From the NCBI GenBank assembly GCA_030549775.1, contig CM060175.1, positions 32,653,262 to 32,717,261 on the forward strand: a DNA stretch of 64,000 nt. The letters run 5' to 3'. The DNA comes from Tamarix chinensis (taxonomy: Eukaryota > Streptophyta > Magnoliopsida > Caryophyllales > Tamaricaceae). This document shows, in pieces, positions 37,836 to 50,966 of this stretch (its first letter is position 1; every line of letters starts with the position of its first letter). The position numbers were made by a program, and so were the translations under genes. The notes below the pieces were generated by a model, which ran no database searches, was not told where the DNA came from, and worked only from the letters and a program-made list of their open reading frames with translations.

Positions 37836-39709
37836 TGTAACACACCAAACTCGCACAATATTCACAATTTGGCCCTCTTATGCATACATATAAGGTAGTA
37901 GACATCATGCTTAATGATGGATGTGGATTCATGGAAAAATCATGTTTGTCACAAAACTCAAGAAATCAAGGATCATTAAAGGCATGCATGGGTTATACAT
38001 TTGTCTAACCTACTCATATAGTTAGATATTATGCCTATGTAGGAACTTATGGGTATAGGGATCATGCCCTAACATAAATATGCCACACCCATGTGTTAGA
38101 AAAAAGATATAGCATAACATATTGGAACCCTAATATGCTATTGTGTAATTTTAAATTTTAGTAAAGCATATGAGTTCCCTTAATCAAAAGCAAAAATAGA
38201 AAAATACAAACAACTACTCCAAATTCTATCCCCCACTAATAACTCTCCTTCTTCAACTAAAAAAAACCCAAAAAAGTGCATATTAAAACTAACTAACTTA
38301 ATAATATAATAACATTGGCATAAGCTCAACAAAACCAGAAACACACCTGACAAAAAACTATGCCTGCTGTAGAATAACGTGCATAAATAACATTGGTAAT
38401 GGGGTTCCAACATGATCTTATCACATTGCAAAATGGCAGTTATTATCAAGGGTTAACACATCCAAGGCTTAGGATTGAAGGAATTCATGAAACATAGGCT
38501 AGATGACACAAGGAATAGACATAGTAGGGGCTACAAAGATGTAGTGCTGATGCTTGTTTTGTGAGCCCTATATATTACTAAGGTTAGATGGCATTGGATT
38601 TGCATGCAAACAATGCTACTATTGCGAGAAAAAGGTAAATACGAGGGTGTTGGATAGCATATGACTATAATAATGGGTGGTAAAAAAGTAGAAAAAGATT
38701 AGGAAGGAAGGTGTGGTATTATGCTAGAGGATGGTGGGATTTGGGGTGCACGTGGTTTCAGAAGAGAGATGGTGTTATTATTATGATGGTGAAGTGAGGT
38801 TGTGGGTGGCATGGTAGCATAGATATATAGTTGCACACTAGGGGGTTATATGGAAGCATGAATCATTAGTGCAGGGTAGCCTTGTTGCATGAGGTTGGAA
38901 CATTACAAAGGTTTTGTTACATGAGTTTTAATATAAGTGAGTGGGTGTAATGTGGGTTGTTAATGCATCAAGGAAGGATTTGCATGGGTTGTTGTTGGCA
39001 ACATTAAGGAGGTAGTGAATATCAGTTGCTAAAAGCGTGAATCATGGATGGTGGGGTGGTCATTTGAGTTGTTGCTAAGGATGGTGGTGGAGGAGGATAA
39101 TAATGAGGGTGATGGGCAGTAGTGATTAAGGCTTCAGGTTCATATGCAATTTGGGTTAGTTTCAAGGTGATGAGGTTAAGAAGATGGGGTACATTAGACG
39201 AGGAAATTAGATAAAACAAAGGAGAAAGATGAAGAAGAATAGACAAATAAGGAAGCCTCGATTTGGGTCATTATTGATTGAAAAAAAAAACTAAAAGAAG
39301 AAGGGAGATTTGTAGAAGGTTGGACTTACTTGCATGAGAGAGGAAACATGATGGGTTTAGGGTTAATGTGTAGGATAGGAAAAAGTAGAAGGGGAAGTGT
39401 TCGTGAAAAATAAATGGGTAGAGTTTGAGTGTGGGTGTAGGATTTGTGTGTTAGTTTAGGATTTAGTTGGTTTAGGTTTAGTTTGGTTAAGAAAACCAAA
39501 TAGGAAAACAACTAGTTAATATGAGGAAAAAATAAAAAGGAAAAAGAAAAAAATGTTGGTTTAAAATATCTAGGAAATGGTTAGGGTTAAAAACGAAGGT
39601 TATGGTTTAAGGGTTAAAAGAAATAATTAAACTAATGTTTATGGTCAAATCTTGATTAAAAATGCTAAACATCTGAAAATAATGGTTAAGAAGATTTTGT
39701 GGTGTTACA
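37836..39709 (-). mobile_element. E10: probable decayed TGTAAC-family element, minus
   Basis: It opens TGTAACACACCAAACTCG at 37836, has a GA-rich block on the right (about 38640-39550), and ends AGATTTTGTGGTGTTACA at 39709. The flanks ACTCA and ACTAG match only 3 of 5. The array region is not recognisable. Confidence 0.4.
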
Positions 39710-42700
39710 ACTAGGACTTATTATGGGAGAGTCAAGGGATTAACCTTGGTGGCAGAAATATAGAGTCCTTCATGACAAGGCACTAGAGAGATCGTGTTCC
39801 ATCAATGGGCTAAGGATGAGCCTGTTGGCGAGTTGTAGGTTTTGTTTATTCTTGAGATGGTAGATATTTTGATCTTGGTAGATATGATGATCATGTGGTG
39901 TGCCTTCATAGGTTTGCAACCAAAAGGTTAGCCAATTTCACTTATTTTTGCTATATGGATATGAATATGTGAGTGGGAAAATAATTACCTTATAGTCATA
40001 ACATTTGTGATGGAACTTTAAAAATTACGATGCTCTTACTATATTCTTGATCATATAAGTTTTTTTCTAAAAATATATATCTTAGATTTTTTTTAATATT
40101 TACTACTTTGTCGATAAAATATGGCCATTTTTTGAGTGTTTCTATCAACATAGCCTTTTTTATGTTAATCTCTAACAATAACTCATACAGGTTCTTAGAG
40201 TATGAGCACCCTATCGCTACGGATGTGGACAAAAGTTCTCGTGCCTTATTAAGGCTTTATTTGAGAGTGTTGTTATGAACAAGGGAAAAAGCAATCAGAG
40301 CTTAGAAGGTCCCCTTAGAACCATTGAGATGAGCCCTGAAGTAGGAATACTCTGGAAAAAGTGGACGACCTCTTTGAAGAATTAGCAAACTACCAAGGAT
40401 TCTTGTTGGAAAGCATAGAAGTGTGCCTTGGAACAAGAAGGGTTCTTGTGGATTCTAGGGACAAACTACATGATAGGGAAAAGATCGTTAATATGGTTAA
40501 AAAGTATTATATGATTTTGAGGCCTACTTGTGCTAGAGGTTGCATCAAGAAAATAGGTTGCATCAAGGAACTTTCTAAGGAATATTGCGAGTACTTCAAG
40601 CTCTTGGTAAGTATTTAAAAGTCTCACTTAAACCAAAAAGATAAAATATCCCAAAGTAGAGGGAAAAACCATGCTAATTATGCAAACTTGCCATAAGCCG
40701 AGCCACTACATACATACATACATTTCATACTAGCATTCCTCAATCATAAGGCTTAAAATACGTATAATACATGGTCGGGATGAATCTATATTCAAGACCA
40801 TAACAAAAAATTCATATTGTAACTCATGATTTAACATATAAACATGCTTAAAATCATAGCAATAACTAGAGTAAACATGGACACCCAACCTAATCATAGG
40901 GAAAAGCATTTACCTTACCTTAAAGTAAACCTTTTAGTAAAAGAGAAAGTACTTTTAATTTGATGGCTGACTACATAATCCTTGATTTCCTAAAAAATTA
41001 GAAACCCACAAGCTAGTATAATACACTTTAAAATTGATTTAGGATAAGGGTAAGAAAAGAAGAAGGATAGAAGTAAAATCCTTAACCTCAACCTCAAAAG
41101 GGAAATGGATAGACAAAAGGAGAAAAAACAAGAAATCTTCTACCCTTTCTAAACTTTAACTCTTCTCTATTTAAGGACAAAAATAAGGTTTAAAATAAAC
41201 ATTAAGAAGAAGAGAAGAGAAGGGAAATGAAAGTAGGAGTAAGGGAGGTAAAAGGGACATCAATTAATAAGATAAAGAAAGGAAGAAAATAAGGGGAACA
41301 TATTTAGATAATTTGATTAGAAAGAAAACACAGAAAGACAAGGAAGGTATAAGTGGGCTAAGAGAGAATTGAAGATCAAATTGTGAGGGTTGGCTTATGC
41401 CTTAGGCAGGAAAGGAGGCGAAGGAGAAAAGGTGGAGAAGAGTTGACCAAGGTAGAGTATAAGGACAAGAGTTGTAAGAGTGTGGATAATGGAGTGTGGG
41501 AGAGTGGAAGGTTTTAGGGCCAAAGTTAAAGGTAATATCAAGTCAAGGTAAGGCAGGGGTGTAACACACATGTTTTCGCAACAAAGGAGAGAGGAAAGTG
41601 AGGGAGAGAGGTCGGTGAAAAAAAATTACCGCAAAGGTGTTTTTAGGTGATTTTTAATTAAATAAAATCATAGAAATTTCTAAATAATGTTAAATTAATC
41701 TCAAGGCACCCCAAATGTACTTATTACCAAAAAGATACACTAATTAAAATTTTTATAAATAATGGAAAGAGAACCCAAGCAATATAGAAAAGAACTTGAA
41801 TCACAACATAACTAGTTAGCCAGTTTGAGAAATCCATTAACTAGTTACCCTAGGAATAAAAATGCTAATTGTTGGATGTACCGGTTGATCGGTTTGAGAA
41901 ACTTATCGACTAGTACCCTAGGAAATTTAAATTTTTACCCTATTTCAAGTATTTTCCAAAATTAAAATATTTTAGAATTGGGTTTGCTGATATGAAAATT
42001 GTGACACATGAAATGTGAAGGAAAGGAGTTAAAGTGGCTTAGCCATTGAGTAGTGTTGGCGTAGCCACCAATGGTGAGGACTCATGATCCCCAATTGGAG
42101 ATGTTTATACGAGGGTTGTCTAGGTTGTGAAAGGTAGGAATGATAGAAAGTTAGAACAAACTACTCTAAGTGAATGATGATCGCTCAACAGATTGCTTAA
42201 GTGTTTTGTTAAAGATTTGGTGAACCCCTTTTTTTAGGGCCTTGTCACTATACCATTTATGGAAGCCCAACCTAGCAATGTTCCCCCATATAGGTAGGTT
42301 AAGCTCACTAGAGGTTGTTGATGTTGATAAATTGGAGGGGAAGGGTGGGAAAGTTAGGCCACATTCAAACGTGGTGGAGTTTGTCCAGCTTTGAATTAAT
42401 TTTGCTTATTGTTGGTAGCATAACATTCACTTATATTGCTCTAACATGAGCCGAGTTAGTCAAGTTAAAAGGAGAATTCCTACGTAACCTAAGACTGCCT
42501 TTGAGCTTTAGCATTCTGGGTTGTGCCAAATGACTAGATTTTGCTCATACAATTATATATGCTAATAAAGTGATTATGTCAGATAAGAGTACTATTGTGA
42601 GTTCTAATGTTATTCTCTACTGTCAGAATATGAAATTACATACAAGGGACATGCACATTAAGACTATAAAAGCAATTTCATAACACAATAATATTTGAAG

Positions 42701-42960
42701 GTGACCACATCGTAAAGATTTGATATTTCTAAATCTACCCATCATTAGCTTCTTGATTATTGTTTCTCTCATGTTGAGTGTACCGTCAAGTATTATATAT
42801 TATATGTTAATATTTGTATTTCATGGGAAAAAAATATAATAAAAGGATTGCAATTGAATTCTATACATCTTTTTATCATTTAATTCTGTGTTGCTTTTCA
42901 TTGTGACTAATCTTCATTATTTACCTTCGGCCTGGGACATTTTATTAGAGTTTCGTCGAT
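39710..42960. other. Decayed repeat-derived sequence upstream of the activase-like gene
   Basis: A GA-rich block at 41000-41560 ends GGGGTGTAACAC, and a second GA-then-AT-rich end follows at 41576-41990, probably 5' ends of old minus-strand TGTAAC elements. A diverged tandem pair of about 75-bp spacing lies at 41806-41930 (CAGTTTGAGAAATCCATTAA; CGGTTTGAGAAACTTATCGA). The ORF at 40361-40618 (EELANYQGFLLESIEVCLGT...) has no recognised domain. The promoter of the gene presumably lies near 42600-43130, but no decisive element was identified. Confidence 0.4.
40361..40618 (+). pseudogene. Unclassified short coding remnant
   Basis: An open frame of 85 codons, with balanced composition unlike the low-complexity frames elsewhere: MDDLFEELANYQGFLLESIE, then EVCLGTRRVLVDSRDK and a Cys-containing tail. 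Similar charged, helix-forming sequence continues upstream (QSELRR, EKVDDL). It is probably the C-terminal part of a decayed transposon protein. No domain was recognised. Confidence 0.25.
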
Positions 42961-43133
42961 AACTTTGTGCAGTAGAATGCTGAGATGAAAACACTGAAAG
43001 GGAGAAATTCTCGTTACGTTTTCTCAACTACAGGTACAGCCATTTGTTACACTCTTCGTCACTGTTATATTATCACGTGACTGCCATTTCGTCTGGGCTT
43101 CCGATTACGTATGCCGTGTCATTCACCAAATAA

Positions 43134-43611
43134 ATGTGGCGCCGAGAGCGAATAATGAGGGATAAGTGGATGGACTTCAGCGCAGCGATTACAATATTAG
43201 TAGATCCCATCGTAACGCCATCCTTCTCTGGCAGTTGCTCTGGCTCCTCAATGGCTCTTTTCATTCATTCAGGGAAGACAGACCCCTCCGCCCTTCGATC
43301 TCTGTCGTCTCTCCGATCATCCCACAATATGAACATCGTGTCAAGCAGAATTGCTCCACCGTGGAGTGCTTCAACAGCCGGTTCCAGAAGGTTCGCCATT
43401 TCTCAAAAACTAAACGACCCAAGCGATGATTCTAAAATATCAGGGGCTAAGAAGAGGTTGTCAGAGCAATCTTCGTGGGAAACGGAGGATTCGAAGGGGA
43501 ATGATTATCTGTATAGACTCGGTGCAGAGGCTGACAATACGAACATTGCTGTTGGTGCAAGGCCTGGCAGTGTTGATGACTTGTTTACCGGCAGTTTCCT
43601 TGGTAGAGATT
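43134..43611 (+). CDS. Exon 1 of Rubisco activase-like gene
   Basis: This exon encodes about 159 residues plus the first base of codon 160. It starts at the first ATG after an in-frame TAA at 43131. Low-complexity Ser/Arg-rich sequence is followed by the conserved DDLFTGSFLGRD. The donor is T|GTAAGT at 43612. The split codon T+CG gives Ser, matching the GKDSDIVFDYRQ-type sequence I recall for plant homologues. The N-terminal boundary is uncertain because several in-frame Met codons (43134, 43155, 43173, 43251) are possible and an upstream non-coding exon cannot be excluded. Confidence 0.8.
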
Positions 43612-45248
43612 GTAAGTAGTCGCCTCTTTAAGAGAATGATTGTTTTCGTTTCCTTTGATGGTGATTTTGTCTTGTTTGATTCAAATATTGATATATATAT
43701 TTTTTCGTCCTTTAATTTTAAATTGTGCAGCGGATATTGTGTTTGATTACAGGCAGAAGGTGACGCGGTCGTTCGAGTATCTGCAAGGCGATTATTACAT
43801 TGCTCCAGTATTCTTGGTTAGTGTAGTTTCCTCTAGATTTCTGTCAGGAGGCTGACAAAATTAATTTTTTTTCCCCCTTCTTCCTTTGATGCGTGACCTT
43901 TTATTCTTCAAATTTTAATAAAATTTATATATTATTCATTTTAAATATTTATATTTCTTAAAATATGTATTAAAAAGTTATAGACAGATGGAGGAAGTAA
44001 TTAGTAACAATAATAACAATAAAAATAACTAAATAAAAGTAACTTAAATAAATTTATAACGAATTAATAACAATAAAAATTATAAAAAAATAGCTAAATA
44101 AGAGTAACTTAAATTAATTTATAACTAATTAGCAACTACAATAACGACAATAATAATAAATAGATATATTTAGTAATTAATAACTAATTATAATCATAAT
44201 AATAACTTACATAAGAGTAGTTATGGCGGATTAAAATACTTTTAATGTTAGAAAAAGAGAGAGATGCAGGAGGAAAATAAAAGATAGGAAATATATTGAA
44301 GAAATTATCTACTTGATGCAAAAATTTTATAGAGCTTTAAATCCATTTTTTTATTAAAAAAAATGGTACCGTAAGAATTCAGGATAGCAAACAATAAAAT
44401 AAAAATCCAACAGACCAATGGAGTGCTGACACGCGGACAGCCGCATCCCCAATTTTATTATTGGCTTGGGCCTCAAAACATTGAGTTTATGCCGTCGGTT
44501 AGCCCAAGGCATTGTGTATTTTTACGTCTTCTAGCAGAAAATAACGGATTCGCATATAAAATACGTTTTGAGTGGCGACATTGTGTATTAAACGCGTTTT
44601 TTACGACTGCTTCGTTCCTTGTGCCACCCAAACTTGTTTTTTGCCTGTATTCAGCCACTGACATGGACTTTGAGAGAATCAATAGTCTCCCTTTGTGGTG
44701 GACAATGTAAATGCGAAATTCTATGAGCCTTGCAGCGAAAAGATTGATATAATGATTTCATCCTGCGGATGTAATTGATAAGATTCATCGGTCAAGAAAG
44801 GGGACCTGATTGAAATATGTTTTGCAGTACGGGGCTGGCACCAGATTTTTGACCGCACTGAAAATATGTTTTTTATGTTTTTCAGTTAAAAATATGAATT
44901 AGTGAAATCAAAAGAATTTTTGATTCGGCGAAAATGGCTTCGGTCGAAACCCAAACATGGACTCAATTTTTACTCTCTCTCCTTAAAGACTAATAGGGTA
45001 AGGGCCCGTTCTTATCAAATCTGATCTTAATTAAATTTTTCATCAAATTATTACCTTTATTTGACTATTATTATTATTATTATTGTCATAAATGATATTA
45101 GTGTTGTTATTATGATCTTTATATTTATAACTAGTATGCCACTCATGCCATATACGAGATCTAGGGTAAGGATGACAATAGGTTGGAGACGGATACTTCA
45201 TCCCGAAATCCGATAAGTAAAATTATTTCCGATTCCCCCTCTATCTTC

Positions 45249-45320
<72 letters not shown>

Positions 45321-45544
45321 CATCATTATCATCAGAGAATCCTTAACCTAATAGTCATGGAGATTAAATCTCCATACCCGATTCAATCTTTGAACTATTT
45401 TCCATCTCCGATCATTCTTCAACCTTAAAATCTGATGTGATACCCGAAATACGACCCCACTCAATACCTGATCTTATTTTTTTATAATATATTTTAATTT
45501 ATATTCTATGTAAACAAAATTATATATATATATAATACATATAG

Positions 45545-45580
<36 letters not shown>

Positions 45581-48500
45581 ATTTTGGGGTGAGTTCGGGG
45601 ATGGGGATCCCAAACCCGTCCTTGCCCTGTCCTTGAAAAAAATCCTTAAACCCAAACCCAATCCTTGAAATCTCTCTCTGAACCTGAACTCAAACCCAGA
45701 CAGGAAATCATTGATGGAGCCTCAAACCCGCAGGAAAATTTGCCATATCTAATCTAGGGTAATCTAATATTTTTATAAAATTAATATCATAACAATATTT
45801 ATAATACCTTATTTTATGGTAAAATTATTATTATATATGTGAATAGGCAAAAGTTACAAATATGATTGTAAACCATTTATTTAATTGTATTATATGCAAA
45901 TAATGTAACCTATTTATTTAATACTCATAGGAAAGAAGCCTAATAGTACAACACATATATCCTTTCAAATTCTTCAAATTCTTCCATCATTTAATTATAT
46001 TAATTTTCTGTACTCTCACAACATCAAATTTGATATTAAGATTAGCAAGGGAATCATAAGTATGATCTCTTTCAACAAACCCAACCCGTAATTCATCTCA
46101 GTACTCTGATAATGATTGGATTCTTGCCATAATCCTTGCAAGACATTAGAGTACTCTGTCACTTTTCGTGTTCCTTGCTTAGTTCCTGAGATTTTTGTCT
46201 TAATCTCATAAATTTGTGCAGCATCATGATCATTGGAACAGGTTTGTCCAACCATATACCAAATTTCCTTTGCTGTACTAAGGAACATACATACGTTCAT
46301 CACTGATTCCTGCGATCATTGAGTTCCACAACCAATTCATCACTAATGAGTCTTTTTTGTCCCAATTAGAAAATATTGGATAATCTTTTGTAAGTCCAAT
46401 TCCAAGCAAATGGCTTAGTTTGTGGACCAGTTGTGACCACTTTGGATAGTTTCTTGAAAGGGCTCGGGTAGTATATGACAATACTCACAATGATCAATAC
46501 CAAGACAATCAACCAAATAATAGAACCCAAATTCACCACAAATAATTCACCAAAGTAAATCCACCAATTATGGGCAGCAATCATAAGCAAATAGATCAGA
46601 AAAATAAACCAATCGACACACGATTTATACGTGGAAAACCCCTTCGATGTGAAGAGTAAAAACCACGGGATGTTTGAGGAGTCCACCCTATTTCCTTATC
46701 TTATTATGATAAATTGAGGGCAAAATGAATCACCCAAATCAGGTTCACAACAATTCATAACCCACCAACAAGAACATACATAAGAGATTAAGTAAGAAGA
46801 GATCAAAGGTGAAGAATATCACCACAAATCAGAGGTTCAGTCCCGCTGCAATAACAGACAAAAAAGATGTCAAAACAACGATCCAACCGTTCAAATTGAG
46901 GCCCTATGTGTCCCCAACAAGCTGACCAAATTTCAGCAAAATCCAACGGTGGAAACTCCGGTGATCGACAAATTTCTGAAAGCTGTCCTTGAAAAATCGC
47001 AACTAACTCTTCTCTTAAACCCTTTGTCTCCCTCTCTTCTTTTGCTTCTAATTGTGTGTGTGACTTTCTGAATTCACACCCTTTCACTTGCTGCCCTAAT
47101 TTTTACAGCAAGTATTTATACCAAAGGCTTAATTAAGAAGCCCAAATAATAAGCTCAAGTTGGACTTAATTTAATATTAGTAAAATGCTATCAAATGTCC
47201 ATTCATTAGGATAAAGCAAAATACACAGTTCTCCCATCCAATCGATACGCAGCAAGTATGTTTTGTTGATCGCCAGTTAAAACTACTGCAGAAATCTTTG
47301 TTGCAGGCACATTTGAGACAGGACTAGTTTCAGCCGTATCTGAAATGATTGATGGGAATGGAAGAAGGGGACAATGAGTGAACAAGAAGATTCAAAATTT
47401 GAGGAACAAGCGTAGGGCTCTGATACCTTGTGAAGAATAGAGAGCTTACCTCTTCTTTATTATTCCATCAATAGTGCACATATCTGTTATATACAAGATT
47501 ATTTTCCCCGAAGATAGGAAGATAGCTCCTAAAAATAAGAAACTATCCTAATAATAATATACAGCAAATATACAGCTAAGTCAATCCCTAAAAGCTAGGA
47601 AATCAATCCTAGAAAGTTAGGAATGGATGTGGAAAATCAGGGATTGACACTAAAAATAATCCACATCTTAATAGACTGCCATAAAGAATAATTCCATATC
47701 TTAACAGGTATCCTATGGCTTGTGATTTTATTCTCTTAAGATCCAAAGGTGAAAAGTGTGATATCATATAGTTTTAATGAAGGCTTTATTTTGACTTTGT
47801 TTTAATAAATTCCTTGTGACTTTTAGTGTTCAACAATAACAGCTTTCTTATCTCATTCATCTTTTATTCTTTCTGGTTATGTTTTCTTGCCCAAATAATT
47901 TAAAAGTTTCCTCTATTTATTATGAAATCCAACCTTGCCTCTGTTCCCATTCTTTTACTATCTACTAAAAAAAATAATTATTCAACGTGATGAATGTAAT
48001 CTTTTTCCCCCTTTTTTTTTCATGTGGCAGGATAAAGTTGGTAAGTTCTTGGACTTGACACAAGGACAATTTGATGAGTTACATTGATGGCACAAAATAT
48101 CCGCATGACAAGTATATTCCACCTATATGTTTTTCGATTCCTTGTGAGAGTATTTAGACATCCTATCTTCATCTCCAATAGGATAAGGAGGGACGTGTTG
48201 GCCTCCCAGTTGGACAAACTGAGATCCTGTGTTTGTGAAACTAGCATTGTTAGTTATGGATGTATCTGATGTGCTCAATATATATTCCTTTAGCTTTATT
48301 AATTGTTTATATCATTCTTTTGGTGGGGACACACTGCAAATAAATGGATATATTCAAGTCCGATAAGGCATAATTTGCTTCCAATTGAGTACGAATTTCC
48401 ATGCTAATGTTGATTTTCTTTGTTGTAATTATCTTAAACTTTAGGGATAAACCTCTTATGGTGACATTAGACATGTAATTCTTACATAAAGAGACCCTAC

Positions 48501-50921
48501 TAGAATAAGGAGTCAAGATAGGGAAATTACTAAGAGTTAATTCTCAGCTATCAAGCCTTCAACTCTCTATTTCTTGACTCCTCCATCATCATCATACGGG
48601 ATCCTTATCATCATTCTCATACCATCATCCACCATCACATCCATCCCTACATCAATCCCTCACTCAAGGGTACTATTGGCTATATAATGCCTTTTCAGAA
48701 GCTCTTTTATGACACATTAGTCAGAGGAGGGTATGTATCCTAGAAAGTAGTTAGATATTCCCAATATAGTTCATGGTAGAATTATAGGATCAGGAGTCTT
48801 GCTCTGAAAGTTAGGATGCATGTCTTATTTTGTTTCTTGCTTTAGTTCTTGATGTTGGCATGAAGTCTATTTCCATTGCTTTAGTTTATTTTTCTTGCTT
48901 CTCTTTGCATGATGACCTTTTGTGCTTGAATATCTTTCCTTCGTGTTTTAATTTTCTGCCTCTGTCAAGGGAAGAAAGTCGGCATGACAACCTTTGGATA
49001 GCTGTATGATTGTTCCTTAACATTGATCGAATGCTGTGTTGTTTAAACTTTAGTTGTAATTTGATTATTGTGAATGAACTTTAACAAACATCCATGATTT
49101 TTTCTTTTAATGCTATGAAGGTGATGATTATGTGGTACTGCTTCTGGTTAGTTTGATTTGGTTCATGTCTACTATGTGATATATGGCTTGTAGGTGATCA
49201 TATATCTACTAATTGACTAAAAGATTTTCTATTGAAGGTTAAGAAAATTAATATATGGCCTATGTAGATCACATTACCTTGTTGTTTTTACGGTATCTTA
49301 TCATTCTCAATGGCTTAAGTTCTTTCCTGTCATTAATTTATTTATTTATGTATTTTTTGTCGTTTTAAATATTTTTATGCAGTTTGCCATATCGTGAAGA
49401 ACTACATAGCTCATCTCCTTAACACCAAAGTTCCTTTGATCTTAGGTAAATATGCTGCTTTCATTAGCCAACTCATTATACTCCCCCTGCCTCTACTAAA
49501 TTTGTATAGCTGACCAAACACAAATTCAAGGAATACAATTTATTGTGTTTGAAATATTTCCTGGATGGAACTAATATTCTTGTTTGTTGATGCATTGAAG
49601 TTAAATGCAGGCATTGTTGGAAAACTAGTAAATAAATTATGCATTAATTGATGTTTAAGAAATTTAGCTGCCGCTGTGAAATAGTGAAGAAGAATTATTA
49701 TCTGGGATAGAGAGAAGCAAAAGGTTACAGAAGAGTACAAAGTCAGGTGTTAATTTATTTGCATCTAATCTTCGATATGCTGTATCGTGGAGTAGGTATT
49801 TTGTTGTCTATTAATTAAGCATGCTTTTGTAGTACATCTTCCACTTCATGTGTAATGTTACTGTCATCCTGATGTGGAACAAGAAGAGTAATTGAGAAGA
49901 AGAGAAGGAAAGATGGATGAAACCTAAGAAATTAACTATTATCTAGAGTATGACATTTTTAGTAAAATTGGAATCACATAACTAGCAAATAAGAAAGACA
50001 TCAGTTTTATATGCTTACGAAAATCAGACCTAGAAAAGCCCATAATATAATATACCCCTTCTGGAAAATTGCATATGATACAATTATATAAGTCTGGAAA
50101 TTGCAAATGATGCAAATCTGTTAGTCTTTTTTGGTATGTTCTATATACATTTTACAAAGGAGGCCGAACTTATCAAGGGGCACATATGCCTGAATTTCTG
50201 AGGTATTCATGCTTAATTTATGTCAAAGAAACTAAAATGTTTAATCCCTAACTTTTTAGTATGAAATTAAAAAAAGGAATGGAAATGCAACTTCATGAGG
50301 GCCCTAAGTAAGTAGCTTTTTCATAAACTCACAGAGTGGATGGTCGACTTCCTTTTTTATTTTTTAGCATTCAGTTTGCTACTTCTTTAGGAATTATAAT
50401 TTTGTGAACTAGCTTTCCCATGCCAAACAAAGCATAAGCTCTTATCTACCTTCCCTGTTGTGGAGAACCTTGCCACACTCTAACCACTACTTTACCTCTT
50501 ATCCCTAGTGGTATTTACAATGCCGTGGATCCCTCGACCATTAGGGATTAGGCTTCGTGAATCCTTAGTTGCATGTACATCTCCCTTCTCATTAGTCATT
50601 TAATGCATGAATTTTGATAATCTTAAATTATAATTTAAGCATTTATAATATGTTAAAATTATTTATTATTTAATAGATAAAATATTTGCACATTAATTAT
50701 ATTACTATGTAAAAATAAAATTCAAAATTGTTACATTATTATGAACTTCAAAGCACTTGCTTACTATGTTAGTTGCTGAAAATCTTTAGTCACTATTTTT
50801 ATCACATATTAGAATTATTGAATAGTACATCATGAAATAATAATGTATATTTGACCATAATTGGATACTATTTTTTCAACAAAAATACCAACTTACAAAG
50901 CCATTACGTTAATTTTAGATG

Positions 50922-50966
<45 letters not shown>

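Larger units (their letters stand above)
45160..45760 (+). mobile_element. Putative MITE (GGATGACAAT...TTTGCCATAT) carrying microsatellites
   Basis: The left side reads AAGGATGACAATAGGTTGGA, with GGAGACGGATAC and CGAAATCCGATAA. The right side reads TCGGGGATGGGGATCCCAAA, CAAACCCGCAGGAAAATTTG, then CCATATCTAATCTAGGGTAA. The rich GGGGATGGGG/AACCCG composition and GATGACAAT/TTTGCCAT ends match a common class of short palindromic plant elements. Superfamily not assigned. Confidence 0.4.
43817..48030 (+). other. Intron 2 (4.2 kb), transposon-rich
   Basis: AT-rich sequence with AAC/AAT-rich runs at 43970-44230. A mixed-composition stretch follows at 44390-44960 in which I recognise nothing, then a putative MITE with microsatellites (45160-45760) and a minus-strand Copia fragment with a nested solo LTR (45960-47706). 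No conserved coding sequence of the host gene was seen between exon 2 and the microexon. Confidence 0.7.

Noticed and set aside
43073..43264. Minus-strand frame opposite exon 1
   Set aside because: It is a shadow of the activase-like exon 1, which is supported by conserved motifs and splice sites on the plus strand.
44423..44710. 95-codon frame in intron 2 (possible gene)
   Set aside because: No recognisable domain, an overlapping frame on the opposite strand, and it lies inside an intron with no start or splice support.
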